This document shows, piece by piece, positions 23,460 through 35,329 of a stretch of DNA of 64,000 nt. A program made the translations under genes and the position numbers. The notes below the pieces were generated by a model. That model saw nothing but the letters and a program-made list of their open reading frames with translations, was not told the origin of the DNA and ran no database searches. The first letter of the stretch is position 1; each line of letters opens with the position of its first letter. Origin of the DNA: Epiperipatus broadwayi (taxonomy: Eukaryota > Onychophora > Udeonychophora > Euonychophora > Peripatidae); contig JAQFVV010012441.1 in the NCBI GenBank assembly GCA_028023455.1, forward strand, positions 7,961,750-8,025,749. The letters run 5' to 3'.

Positions 23460-25080
23460 TACCACCACCAATACTGCTTAATTTAGCACTCCCTGTCCTC
23501 TATGTTTTTCTGATATTTTTGGTAGATAAAAATTCTTAAAAGGCTCAGGTTTTTGTTGCCTTAGATATCATTTTAATATTATAAATTATTCAGTGATATT
23601 CTTATTAATCATACAATCAATAATATGGAATTTTTATGTGAATATTGTTCATCTTATTATGGTATAGCTTCTGTTATTAAGATTATTTTACATCTCAATC
23701 TCCAAATGTGGCTACTAATAATCTTTTTTGACTTTCTGTTTTACTTTTATCTGGTTTGAATTCTAATTCCATTTCTCTTTCAATCATATTCACTTCTTGT
23801 AAAATATATCTAATTGTGATATGTAATCCTTCTAATAGTATTAATTGTTGTGGTCAATGTCAAGAAATTTTTGATCCTTCATATCTCAAGTAAAACAGAC
23901 ATTGACATTTTCCTTTCTATTTGCTCTTATATCTATAAATGTACTGAATGTAATAAATAACTCTTCTATGGATGAGCTGATCTTGACAGATAATTTTTCT
24001 GGTAACTCTGCTCCTAGCAATTTTACTGCAGTGAAGAATTCAGAGATGGATAAAATGGCTGCTGATAAAGCTTTCTGTAATGATAATATAGTTTGACAAC
24101 ACATGCGATATTTTTCTATTTATGAAAGATTAATTTATGATCAAGTTTTATCAATGCTTCCACTTCCTTATATTCTTAAACTCATTATAGAATCATCTAA
24201 TATTTGTGGTAAAATTTCTGTCTCTTCACTGCAGGAATATAACCTTATACACTTGAAGAAAAAGAAGATACTCAATATTTTTTATTAATAGGTAATAGTT
24301 TGATTAATAATGCTGAGAATGAAAACATAGATGACAGTTTCTAAAGAAGTAGATAAAAATATTCAATGTTCCTTATTGTCGGATATAAATATGGTTGATA
24401 AATTATTGCTTTGGTTCTAAAGAGATTAGTAATTGGAATTTTAATGCCAACCATCTCTTGATTGGAAATAATTATTATCTATTGAGATATAATGATAATG
24501 TGTTTACATTTGATCATAATATTATCAAAGATCATCCAAATAACATGACAAACTGATAAATATAAATTCAGTAATACAATGAAAGATGTGCTATGCATTA
24601 TAACAATTGTTTAATTGCTGATTATATGATTCAAAGACAACATTAAAAAATAATACTGATATAAATATTATTAATTGCAAGAAGGAACATGATATAAAAA
24701 CAAATCATTTAATTATACTAGAATGAAGAAGTTCTAAAACCTATGACCAATAAAATATAAAGAATACCACTAAACAATTTAAAAGAAATACAGGCAGAGA
24801 AAATAATAAATATTCTAAGAATATTGATTATAAAGTTAATGTATTTTGCTATATTTCAACAAAAAGCTATAAATTCTTTAACAAAATAAATAATCATATT
24901 AATTCATCATTTTCCTATTCTCTTATTACACCTTCTAATTATATTAATATTCCTTATAATAATTTTGTATCTTCTAATTCAAATTTTAGATATAAAAAAT
25001 ACTCCATTTTCAACTTATCTAGTAATATCGATATTCATGATATTAGAAAACTTCTAACTGATAAATTCAAAACAACAATT
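23460..25080. other. AT-rich region, probably old transposon debris
   Basis: Several short plus-strand frames (for example 23902-24096 and 24103-24288) have ordinary amino-acid composition, and the region leads into the endonuclease fragment at 25.1 kb. It may be the decayed 5' part of the same non-LTR element, but I could not identify a domain. Confidence 0.3.
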
Positions 25081-25680
25081 ATTTGTTGTAAAATAAACAT
25101 GTTTAATGCTAACTTAATTAATTTTTTTATTTCTGTTTCTACAAATAAGCATCATAAAGTTGTTCTTTTTACCTTTGGTCTCATGGAACATTTATTTCAT
25201 TTTTTAAAGGCCTGCTGGTTAATTCATTATAATTGTTACAACTCTTTTTTTTTATATATATTCTTGTTGTTTTTAAATAGTGAATACCATCTCTTTCATC
25301 TTTTTAACATGGCAAGCTTTAATTGTTTTTACATGCCAATATCAAAGGAATTTTTACAAAGAGTACACAATTATGTAAAGCAATTTTTTAGCTGTGAATA
25401 TTTTGATCTTATTTTTATATCTGAAATATGGCTTTTCCAATATATTGATAATGCTTTTCTTGATGAGCAATCTGAATTACTTTGCTCAGAAGAGATCTAT
25501 TGAAATTGCTAAAAGAGAAGAAGGCATATTTATTTGCCATTAAAAAGAAAATAATGCATCAACACGTACCATTTAATTCTTTACTTTGTGAAAGCATTTG
25601 ATGTGAAATTTCTATTAACCATTATAATAAATTTATATTGGAAAATGCTTATATGAGATTAAATATATTAACTAATCAAT

Positions 25681-25933
25681 TGCGCTAACACGCACAAGCA
25701 CACAAAGCTGAAGACAAATAAAGATATATATATATATTATTTTAATATATATATATTTAATTAAGTGGCTACGCGCTTTCAAGGGTCAGAGCCCTCATAT
25801 TCATAGCCATTGAATGAGGGCTCTGACTCTTGAAAGCGCCTAGCCACTTAATTAAGTATATATATTAAAATAATATATATATACACATTTCTTTATTTGT
25901 CTTCAGCTTTGTGTGCTTGTGCGTGTTAACGCA
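25681..25933. mobile_element. 253-bp palindromic element with hammerhead-like centre
   Basis: The ends are TGCGCTAACACG and its near-complement CGTGTTAACGCA. The arms pair through GCACAAGCACACAAAGCTGA, the AT block, AATTAAGTGGCTA and GAGCCCTCAT, leaving a centre of about 15 nt (ATTCATAGCCATTGA). No protein is encoded. The motif GGCTATGAATATGAGG...GAAA...TAGCC is shared with the Penelope-like element ends at 47.84, 50.29 and 51.76 kb, so this looks like two head-to-head terminal fragments of a related element. It interrupts an older retrotransposon endonuclease. Confidence 0.75.
25766..25810 (-). ncRNA. Hammerhead-like motif (minus arm)
   Basis: On the minus strand GGCUA/UAGCC can form stem I, GGG...CCC with loop CUCUGA can form stem II, then GAAA, a GCGC palindrome and a GUA cleavage-type triplet follow. 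Box 1 is AUGAAUAUGA instead of CUGAUGA, so activity is doubtful. Confidence 0.4.
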
Positions 25934-26239
25934 TTTTATATTTTGCACTTTAGAACAATTAGCCACAAAGTTTAAACAGTTTGCTCATTTCAACTAACCA
26001 ATTGGATATTAATTTGACTTTCATTTGAGGGTTTGTTAATTACATATAATAAGAACATCATATCATTATCGGTGACTTTAATCTTCCTGAAATATTTATC
26101 GCTGGTGTCACAGTCTTCTAAAGCCCAAGATCGAAGAATCTATCAGTCATCAGCATTACTGGCTCAAACGCCATATTCTGCCTTTTGTTGTAGCTAATAA
26201 ATCAAGATTTACTTTATTTCCAATTTAGATGATCAAATG

Positions 26240-26615
26240 AACACATAACAGGCAAAATAGTGTTATAGATAGATAAAAGTAAAAAAAAGTGAAAATGACA
26301 GAACTATTAAATACTTTATAACATCATTGCAACTGAGTATCATTTGGTTAAATATAATTGGCTTAAGACAAATTTTATTTTAATAACATATTAAATCTTA
26401 AGCTTCCTATAAATAATATTTAATAATTAGTAATTACACATAAGAGCATGAGTTTGGCATGGGAAGTAGTATGGTCGAAAACTATTTATCTTAGGAATAC
26501 CCTTTGCATTTATATCCCCATAAAAAATAAAAAAAATCTAATGTGCATTTTAAAATCCATTCAAGTACATTACAATATCTTATGACTATAATACAATAAT
26601 TAGCTGACATTTCAG
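26240..26615. other. AT-rich intergenic DNA, nothing recognised
   Basis: No supported feature between the endonuclease fragment and the TIR element. Confidence 0.4.
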
Positions 26616-26619
26616 CTTT

Positions 26620-27165
26620 TTCACATGATTACCATTTTTTATGCTTGTTCATAACTGTTATTAAAACAAACAAAACTCTCCATACAATAGTGCCACTCAG
26701 TGCAAGCCAGAGTAATTAATAACAGTTATGAGCAAGCATAACAAATGGTGATCATGTGATATTTAATGGTTTAACACCAATCCTGCCTAACAGGATAGTG
26801 GTGGCTATGGTTATTAAAGAACCAAAGATATCAAAATGTATGGATACTGAACTGAGTTCAGACCTATATGACCATATAAGATAATGAGCTTGGATTGAAA
26901 ATATTATTGTGTTTTCAATTTTATTCTCATAGTTTTGTAGTTAAGTAGAGATAAAAGATGGCTGCTGGAGGATTGCATTAGATCCTAAGATCTAGGTGCA
27001 GTGCTCTCAGATCTAAGATTCCTCACTGATGAAAGCCGCAAGCTAGAAACTAGTTTGGGGATACTGGATGAGTAGACACTAGATAGGGATTTTATGCACA
27101 AGCCTCTTGCATCCATTGATTACTCTGGCTTGCACTGAGTTTCACTACTGTATGGAGAGTTTTGC
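26620..27165. mobile_element. TIR element with intact-looking hammerhead (copy 2 of 11.8-kb family)
   Basis: Outer TIRs: AAAACTCTCCATACAATAGTG (26672) and the reverse complement ending at 27164, continuing into CAAGCCAGAGTAAT / ATTACTCTGGCTTG. An additional inverted pair (26620-26662 with 26717-26758, AATAACAGTTATGAGCAAGC) brackets the left TIR, suggesting nested or template-switched copies. The internal 3' half matches 11.82-12.02 kb closely (GGATTGCATTAGAT, GCAGTGCTCTCA, GATAGGGATTTTATGCAC). No coding capacity. Confidence 0.7.
27020..27061 (+). ncRNA. Type-I hammerhead ribozyme candidate
   Basis: All parts are present in order. Stem I is UCCUCA (27020-27025) with UGGGGA (27056-27061), six pairs including one G-U. 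CUGAUGA is at 27026-27032. Stem II is AGC/GCU with loop CGCAA. GAAA is at 27046-27049. Stem III is a short ACUAGU palindrome, then a GUU cleavage-type triplet. The very short palindromic stem III is the arrangement known from hammerhead SINEs and Penelope-like elements, which cleave best as dimers. One weakness is A-A in place of the usual G-C pair at the base of stem II. Confidence 0.7.
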
Positions 27166-27729
27166 CTGTTTTAATTTCAGCTTTTTACAATACATCATAG
27201 AAGTAGTCAAAATAAGAGTCATAGATCACATGACCCTATTCTCTTAAGCTTGTAAGTTATAAACAATGAGGATGAATACTGTATTTTTTTCTTCTTTTTT
27301 ACTCTCAAACTCTATTGATTGGTGGCTATAAAAGATTGTTTTTCTCATCTAATAATTTGTGTAAAAATATTCTAATTTATTCTAACTACATCTTTCAGTC
27401 ATATGCTGATCTTTCAATGATCTCCTTAAACTCTATTAATCATCTCTGGATGTATTGATTAATTTTACCAGAATACACGTTTCAATGGGATTGACATGAT
27501 TTATTGTTAAATTACAATATACACAAAAAATATCTGAAATATTTAAACTTCTATCAGCAATAGTGTTCTCCAAATACTAATTATAAAATTAATATGGTCA
27601 ATAAACAAAGGAAAGCAGATCTGGTATGGCATTTCATAGAAGCTTATGGTAGTCTTCTTTAGACTATGGAAGTAGTTCATAATTTTTCTACAAATAGTAT
27701 AAACTATGTGGATAGTAACCTAGAATCAT

Positions 27730-28600
27730 CTTAGTTCCTAAACTATCAAATTTTTCAAACTTGTTGCATGAAGAGCTCTATTCAAATATTATAGTTATAA
27801 TCACTGTCAAAAAGCATTGCTTCAAGAACAGTAAATCCCTAATGGATGTGGCTATCATCGTACAACTTTTTAGTTCTAGAAAGATCTAACCACAGTGAAA
27901 AAAGTAAATGGAGTAGTAACAGGAAGAAACATATACCTATCCGTAGAAGATCTGCTAACAAAGAATGAATTATTTGTTTTAATTAATATCTCTAAAACAA
28001 ATATCAGTTGTTTTTCTGTTTGTATTCTGAACTTCATGAAGTTGAAGAACATGTTCAATAAATTAAAAATGTCATCAAAAGCGGAAAAAATCTTGACATC
28101 AAACAATGAATTTGTCATCCAATAAATTTTCAAATTATCTCCAACTCTTCTACAAAAAACACCATACTTACATAAATTCATAGCCCAAAGATAAACCTAA
28201 TGTTTTCACATCTAATCATTGAATAGTGTTATTCAGTTTAGCATAATGGAAGAGTGGTCAACTTGGATCTAAAGGATCCATAACTGATTCTCAGCTGATT
28301 AATATACATAAAAAAAATGCAGACTAAGTGAATGGAACTGTTAAATGCTCAAGCTACTACTAGGATGAAAAAACATAAAATGACATTTGATTGACAAAGA
28401 CTATAAAGACAAAGATTAAAAAAAATACTGATTAACAATGATGAACCAACATTTGTTGCGAGTGGTCTTAATAGAATCATTGATTTCTGTATTTTGGATG
28501 AACCATGTAATTCTGGAGACAATGATAGTCGTCATTTTGTTTAAAATGAATCTTAGATTCCTCATTGTTTTGCTCTATCAGAATTTGAATTCTACTACAA
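27730..28600 (+). other. Possible decayed retrotransposon ORF remnants
   Basis: The frame 27895-28125 (MKKVNGVVTGRNIYLSVEDL...) faintly resembles the VNGv.TG..y block of some non-LTR ORF1 proteins, and the DNA near 28440-28530 can be read as EPTFVASGLNRIIDF, reminiscent of an endonuclease C-terminus. Both are weak, and they are interrupted by stops. Confidence 0.25.
28236..28300 (+). repeat. tRNA-like SINE head (degenerate)
   Basis: TTAGCATAATGGAAGAGTGG resembles an A box plus D arm. GGATC-TAAAG-GATCC makes an anticodon-like hairpin, and AACTGATTCTCAG sits where a B box should be. No tail or second copy was confirmed. Confidence 0.4.
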
Positions 28601-29351
28601 TAAATTAGGAATCACTATAATATTGTCTTTATCTATTAGAAGAATAGTTATATATTTATCATTGTTAATACAAAATAAAGCTTTTAATTGCTTCCAAATA
28701 AAAATTACTTTCTGGAATATTTTTCACTTTAAATTTTGTATCTTTCTGCACATATATCTGCTTCTCAAGCAAGCATCTTTTTAAATGTATGTACAACATG
28801 ACAAACATTGTTGAGGGATAATTCTGAGGGTATATAACAGGGCCTATATAACAAAGGTGAAACAAACCTAGTTCAGTTTATGACAATTTAGGTTCTGAGA
28901 TAGGCCCTGTTCAACATGTATATGTTTTAAATCTAAAATGCATTTCTTATTTATTTTTATAATTTAATTAAATCTGATACATTTGTTTCTTTGTGTCTGT
29001 ATGAGATTTGAATTCAGTTCTAATAATTCTTAACTCTGAAATTCTCACAAATTGATCAGTGTTTGGACAATAATATTACTAAATGAGTTATGAAGTTTTA
29101 ATATATATATATATTTTAAATCTAAATTCTTTTCTCAGATTTCTTTTTTATAAAGGCTATTGATATGTAAAACTAATTTAATGTCAGTGTAAATGTACAA
29201 GGATAGATTTCTATACAAATAAAATACATAAGTATTTTTTTTTCAACTTTTTCACAAATTAGGATAAACTTAGTTTATACATTTTTTTACATATCACTTC
29301 AAAAAAGATATACCCTGTTATATCTTATGTTCCTAAATATATGAATACATT

Positions 29352-29415
29352 AATAGCCTAATGATAAAATAGATATCTTTCTGCAAAGCCTAAAACCTAG
29401 GTTTAAAGATGGTTT
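29352..29415 (+). repeat. tRNA-like SINE head (degenerate)
   Basis: TAGCCTAATGATAAAATAG (A-box-like) and CTAGGTTTAAAGATGG (B-box-like) stand at tRNA spacing. The acceptor stem is not preserved. Confidence 0.35.
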
Positions 29416-30149
29416 AATAAAACTTGTTTTTCATTTTTTAATCAGGCCTAAAATTAATATGTCTTTAAATAATTGGCCCATAGCCAACCTAACTAACAAT
29501 CCAATATTGGATAGGTAAATGAGTATCTAGATATTTTTATCTAGAGAGGTAGCAAATTACAAAATCACTTCAACCCTATAACCAAACAACTGGTAAGCCT
29601 GTTCTTACTTTTTCACTATTCCTCTATGGAGGATTAATGAAGAAGCTGTATCATTTAATATATAATATTATAAACAATAATATGTAACAGTTTCCCAAAC
29701 TTTTGTAGCTCGAAGCCCATTTTCAAAAATGATAATTATTCAGGATCTACTCGTTTGTAATACAAATTTTAAAGAGGTCGAGGGCAGATGAATAAACAAA
29801 AACTATGTTTTATTTCTTTTTTTTTTTTTATTGAACACACTTAAAATTAATATATATATATTAGTACTAATGTTCTCAGCTAACATTCTCTTTTCTCTTC
29901 AGTTGAATCTTTAAACCCTGCTTTGATGTTATGAAAGAGTATTGGAATGACTAATCCAGAAATTTAAGATTTTTTTATTTTGAAAAAAAGGGATTTATCA
30001 TAATAATACCGATGACATAATTTATAAATTCAATGTGTAATCTAAAACCACTTTTGACAAGTCGTTGTTTTTGTTTTTTTTTTTCAAACATTTACTATTA
30101 TTTATCTTTTCATTTTGCTATTTGTAATTAACTTTTCTTATGCAATTGC

Positions 30150-30415
30150 AATTTGGATTAAATGCTTGGAAGTTTAGCAAAGCTTGATAATGAAATTCTT
30201 ATACGAAGTGAGAAATAAGAATGGCTTCAAATGGAATTCTTATACTCTTAATATAGTAGGCTGAGTATGCTTTTGATACCAAAAGCTTGCTCAGCAGCGT
30301 ACTACATTAAGATTATAAGAATTCTATTTGAAATCATTCTTATTACCTGCTTCACGTAAGAATTTCATTTTCAAGCTTTTCGTAGTTAGCACTTCCAAGC
30401 ATTTAATCCGAATTT
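30150..30415. repeat. 266-bp hairpin element (about 110-bp arms)
   Basis: AATTTGGATTAAATGCTTGG (30150) pairs with CCAAGCATTTAATCCGAATT at the right end. Pairing continues through GAAATTCTTATACG, GAATTCTTATA and CTTAATATAGTA. The centre (about 30287) is GATACCAAAAGC. No hammerhead-like core is seen. Confidence 0.75.
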
Positions 30416-31607
30416 CCTAGCTGGTTTTGAGAAAATGGGAGGTTGGGGGGGGGGGAGAGAAAATACAGTCAATTGTAAGTTTTCATAGTTTGATTTTCTT
30501 TTCTTGTCATAGTACCTACCTAATATTGACTTACAAATTAATTTATGTCTAATTTCAAACAACATCTTATTTGTAACGAACATATTTGTTTGGAATTTTT
30601 ATTCTTATCATTTAAAAAATGTTTCAATTTCTTCTCTAGTATATGGTCAATTGTGAATGTTGCTGCTATCTTTTATGAAAACGCTAATACTAAAGATCAA
30701 AAAGAATTGTCAGCTGCATTCAATGCAAATTACAAATAAAACAAATAACCAATTACAAGAAGGATAACCTGGAATTTATTTCTTTGGATTCCCACCACCT
30801 GATAATTGCGAAAAAATATAGTCGATTGTAAGTTTTCAAAGTTGTTTTCTAGTCATAGTAACTATTTTATTATTTTTAAAATGTTGCAATGTCTTATTAG
30901 GTTTTGAAAAAGTGAAAGGATAATAAAAAAAAAGATGGCCAATTGTAAATACTGATGTTAACTTTTATGAAAACAATGCTACTAAAGACCAAACAGAATT
31001 GTCAGCTCCATTCAACACAAATACAAATTAAACAATACAAATAAAAATGAACTGGTTAACTTTGAAACATCAACTGCATCAAATTAAAAGAAGCTTAAAA
31101 TGAAACTTATTTCCTTGAATTCATACATCCAATAGTTATTTTCATTTCTTTACTTCACAACCATGCCACTTTGTATGGATAATTTGGCAGTATAGATGGA
31201 CAACGGAAATCAGTGCTCTAAACTCCCCCTTAGCTTTCTTGTCTCCATATAAAATGCTTGACCCAAGGTGTAAAATGAAGTACATAAGGAGATTTATTAA
31301 GACTTTTTTTTTTGTTAAAAATAAATAAATGAACAAATTAAATATTTCATTTTTTTTCCCAAATAAAAACTTTGAACAATATCAATGAAGAATACAAAGT
31401 TTATTTTTAAATTAATTTCTAAAAAGTAATCAAAAAAATAAATAAATAAAAGTATTTATAGTAATGCATGACAGGAAAATGTTTCCTTTTTATTTTCTGT
31501 TCTATTTTTTAACTATGTACCACCCTATATTTTAGGTAAATAAAGTACAATGAATCTTAAATTGATTAATTGTTCCATTATTATTTCATGATGTAGACAC
31601 AGTATTT

Positions 31608-31877
31608 TAAAAAAACAATTGAATAGAAGATATCATGTAGGTAGCCAAGAACATCAGTATCTATAAATTTCTTAATTACTAGATACGTAATGCAATATTT
31701 ATTATTTTTATGATTACAATTTAGTTCTTATTAACAGACATTTAAAAAACCAATTAAATAGAAGATAGCATGTAGGTAGTCAAGAACATCAGTACTTACA
31801 AATTTCTTAATTACTAGATATATAATGAAAAATTTATTATTTTTATGATTACAATTTAGTTCTAATTAACAGACATT
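31608..31877. repeat. Tandem duplication of a 135-bp unit
   Basis: Two adjacent units (31608-31742, 31743-31877) share ATAGAAGATA-CATGTAGGTAG, AAGAACATCAGTA and AATTTCTTAATTACTAGATA. They are about 90% alike by eye and non-coding. Confidence 0.85.
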
Positions 31878-32608
31878 TTATTTATATTAGACATATATAT
31901 ATGAATTAAGGGCATGTTTTCTATATTTATACATAAAATTATATTTACATTTATTGTCATAATATTTTTCTTTTATTAATAAACATATAAAATATTTTAA
32001 TGTTTTAATATTTAACACGACCCATATAAAATCACCCCATGATCTAGCAATGGGTTGCAACCTACACTTTAGAAATCTTTGACATATAATATAACAAAAC
32101 ATTGGAATTGGAATTAAATTTTAACTATGTAAACTATTTAAGTTGACAATCATGCCTTAAGTTAGTTATAGCTGCTTTTTGTTATTATTTATATTTTGGT
32201 ATATTAAAACTTTTAAATTAATTCCAGGATTCTGTTTTAATATATGTATAGGAGTCAAGGTTTTCAGAAAAAAAAGATATAAAGTAATTCATTGAAATTT
32301 TCAGAATGATGTGCAATAAAATATTCACACACTGATGTTGTACCAACATTAAATAAACTGAACTTCAACTGGATAGAGATGTAATTCTGTGGTTATTGCA
32401 AAGATATAAATAATTGTTCTACGAATGACAATAAAAGATTAATTAAATTAATAATTCTGTTTAATCTCACATTTATTAATTTAATTTTTTTATCATCATT
32501 CATAAAACCATTATCTATACCTTTGACGTGATCACAGAATAATATCAGGAAGTTAAAGCAAATATTATTTTGCTGAAACATGATATACATTTAGTATATT
32601 AATATTTC

Positions 32609-32998
32609 AATATTTACAAATTTGCTAATCCAGTTTTTAATTGTTTGATTGCTTGGTTACATCATAGCTGAACTCAAAACAAAAATGCAAAAAAATCTCA
32701 TCACAACTTTCAATATTTATAAATCTGCTAGTTCAGTTTTTAAATAGTTGCTTGCTTGCTTACATCATAGCTGAAGTCAAAATAAAAAAATATTTTTAAT
32801 ATTTATAGATTTGTCCAGTTTGTTTGTTTGTTTGACTGCATTATAGATGAACTCAAAATAAAAACACAAAAATCTCATTAAAACTTCTATATTTACAAAT
32901 TTGCTAGTCCAGATTTTAAATTGTGTGCTTGCTAAATTATATCATAGCTGAACTAAAAAAATAAATAAACAGAAACTCTCATCAAAACTTTCAATAAT
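32609..32998. repeat. Four-copy tandem array (unit about 90-110 bp)
   Basis: Units start at about 32609, 32712, 32798 and 32889. Each reads AATATTTAYARATYTG, then TCCAG or TTCAG, a TGTTTG/TTGCTTGC tract, CATAGCTGAACTCAAAA and AATCTCAT. Divergence is high, and there is no open frame. Confidence 0.75.
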
Positions 32999-33299
32999 TA
33001 CATATAGGTCTGTGAAAATCTTCTAAATAATGATGCAAAATAGGCTTTGTATTTCTTTTAAGATGATCTCATTCAATTAAGAAATAGTAACAATAAAAAA
33101 ATATAATATTATAAGCAATTGCAAGTTAAAGATTTCTTTAGCATCACTACATAAATTGACAAAGAAGACAATAACTCGCCAGATTAGTAAAATACAAGTG
33201 ATTAGACTATACATTTTTTCTTTTTTAAATTTGATACCTTGCCCAAGAATGATTAGATATTTATTTATTGAACTGGAAATGAGTCAGCTATTTAAAAAA

Positions 33300-33660
33300 A
33301 ATCCTCAGTTTACTTGGAACCTGCAAAAAAATGTGCAAGTTTCATCCAAATTTGAATCTCAGAAGGTAGTTATAAGCAGATAGATGAGTTTATTACTATA
33401 TCACAAAATCATATGATATTCATCAAGTCAGTCAAATACTTAAGGATAAGTTTATATATTTTTTCCTTTGTTGCAGGTTCTAGCTAAGGGTAGTTTGATA
33501 CCCATTTACTGATCAATAAACGAATGGCTAACTACACTGGCTGTGACTATCTCTACCTTAAAAAAAAAAAAAATTCTAAGTTTGTTTCCAACTTGGAAAA
33601 ATATGCAAGCTCAATCCAAATTCCAACCTCAGAAAATAAATATAGCAGATTAATGACATA
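33300..33660 (+). repeat. Two related dispersed-repeat tails
   Basis: 33303-33387 and 33575-33655 share a CTCAGTTT/CTAAGTTT start, then TGCAAGTTTCATCCAAATT/TGCAAGCTCAATCCAAATT, CCTCAG or TCTCAG, and AGCAGAT. The second is preceded by a body (33470-33560) like that at 15.0 kb. A SINE family with a partial tandem copy is plausible. Confidence 0.45.
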
Positions 33661-33869
33661 ACTAACTTCAATTCATTAATTCATCGCAAACGATCAGCTA
33701 ACTATTTAACTCACTTCAACTAGAATTCTTCCAAGATAGTAATATAACCATTCAATATATTATCAGATCTAGTCCCATAATTATAATAGTATACATAAGC
33801 GTAAACTTAGCTTTTGTGTATAACTTTATTTTTTCAGTAGATATTATTTAAATTTGTTTTATATTGGGG

Positions 33870-35240
33870 GGGGGGGTACAACATTTTGAAGATAAAAATT
33901 ACCTTCATAAACTTTCCCTAACGCACGCACCAGAAGCGCAGAATTAATATAATCTGTTATTTTAGATAAAGTTATCTAATGAAGCAAAAAAAAAAAAATT
34001 AAAAATTAGTTTCTTTTGTTTACGCAAAGACTGATTAATTTTCTTCTAATTTGAAAGAAAATAATGTTCAAAAACTTGTATCGAAATACCCATAAAAGAT
34101 TAAAGAATACCTAATAATTGTTGTTACTAACTCTAATGTTGAAGATTTTATATATTTCTACCCAGTTTTAATTATCAACATGAAAGAAAAATTTGTGATA
34201 TAATTTGCGCAAACATATCTTTTTCATTCCAGCACATAATCTTTCTTCTTGATTAAATGAAGAGAAAACATATTTTAAAAAGAATTAATTAAAAAATAAT
34301 AATAAAATAAAGTTCGGATTGCTTCACAAGCTATTAAAAACGTTAATTGCAAGAAGACTTGGTGTAGGAAAGGGGCCACTCATATAATCCTTCTCTACTA
34401 ATTTCTAAAGAAAAGTTAGTAAAAATACGTTAATGATTTTTTCAGTGATTACTACTCCAAAATTTTACTTTATTATTACATTATGACTGAGATTAAATCG
34501 CACACACACAACACACTAAACCGATTTAGTAATATGATCACATGTGTATATATATATTTGGAGAGAACCTGATGATGTAGTAATAGTCGAGAATCTATCT
34601 ACTGTGCATATTTAGATGAAAACATTATGATGCAATCGCAGCATATGGCTGACATGCATATACACATACACCATCAGCTTCCCTGGTTATAGGGAATCAC
34701 ATCCATTTGCGATGCATATATATGTATAGACGATTTCATGGCATAATGACAGACCATTCACTTGCCATGTATAGTGATAATGAATATACCTGCCATGCAC
34801 ATATACGATCAATCACACACACACATTATATATATATAAGTGTACGACAGTGGAACTGATTTTTCCCCCAATGCTGTCAATATCATTGCATCATTGCTTT
34901 TTTTGGTCAGAATACCTGTAAATGTAGAATGATTATTTATACTTGCTATCTCAGCTATCAGATGAGTTTTCTGACAATTGGATATTATTAAGAATCAAAT
35001 TTAAATTTACATCAACTAATATAGCCCACAAATAATCAGCTTAAGAAAAGAGTCACTTTTTCCCTCATTTTTTTGCAAACTTTTGAATCAATTCATAAGT
35101 CGAAAAATATAATTATTAATAAATATAGCATTTAAAAGTAAATTTAAGACCATTTTCTATGTACTCTGGCAGCAATATCACCAAATAAAACTAGTCTTAA
35201 AGCACAATGGCAGTATATTATGCATATACTAAATATAAAG
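33870..35240. other. Intergenic DNA with simple repeats
   Basis: Contains G-run (33867), CA-rich and TA-rich short tracts (34,500-34,550, 34,810-34,840) and no supported gene. Confidence 0.4.
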
Positions 35241-35245
35241 GCAGA

Positions 35246-35295
35246 GTACCTCACGGTAGTGCATTTGCTTCTCATGCTTAGAATATGAATTCAAA
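35246..35295 (+). repeat. tRNA-like SINE head (degenerate)
   Basis: ACCTCACGGTAGTGC (A-box-like) and ATGAATTCAAATTT (B-box-like) are spaced as in a tRNA. No acceptor stem or tail was confirmed. Confidence 0.35.
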
Positions 35296-35329
35296 TTTAA
35301 GTGTAATATAATTTTAAAAATTGAAGATG

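Larger units (their letters stand above)
25099..26175 (+). pseudogene. Non-LTR retrotransposon endonuclease (EEP) fragment, split by a palindrome
   Basis: The frame 25099-25503 contains FDLIFISEIWLF (about 25402-25437), which fits the 'DL..i.ETWL' block of the apurinic-like endonuclease of CR1/Jockey-type retrotransposons, with ISEIW for the usual SETW. After a 253-bp palindrome (25681-25933), the frame near 26060-26090 reads HHIIIGDFNLPE, the GDFN block of the same domain, about the expected distance downstream once the insertion is discounted. Stops and shifts are frequent, and no reverse transcriptase follows. It is a dead fragment. Confidence 0.65.
29688..32082 (+). mobile_element. Probable hAT transposon remnant (termini only)
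   Basis: CAGTTTCCCAAACTTTTGTAG (29688) followed by CTCGAAGCCCA has the form of a hAT 5' terminus. About 2.4 kb later GATCTAGCAATGGGTTGCAACC and CTACACTTTAGAAATCTTTGA (ending 32082) look like an eroded matching 3' terminus. The interior has no recognisable transposase and contains a hairpin element (30150-30415) and a tandem duplication (31608-31877). The termini could instead belong to two different elements. Confidence 0.4.

Noticed and set aside
34565-34610. CCTGATGATGTAGTAATAGTCGAGA, a hammerhead-like string
   Set aside because: Box 2 reads GAGA and no stable stem I or II could be drawn. Left out as probable chance or an unrecoverable relic.
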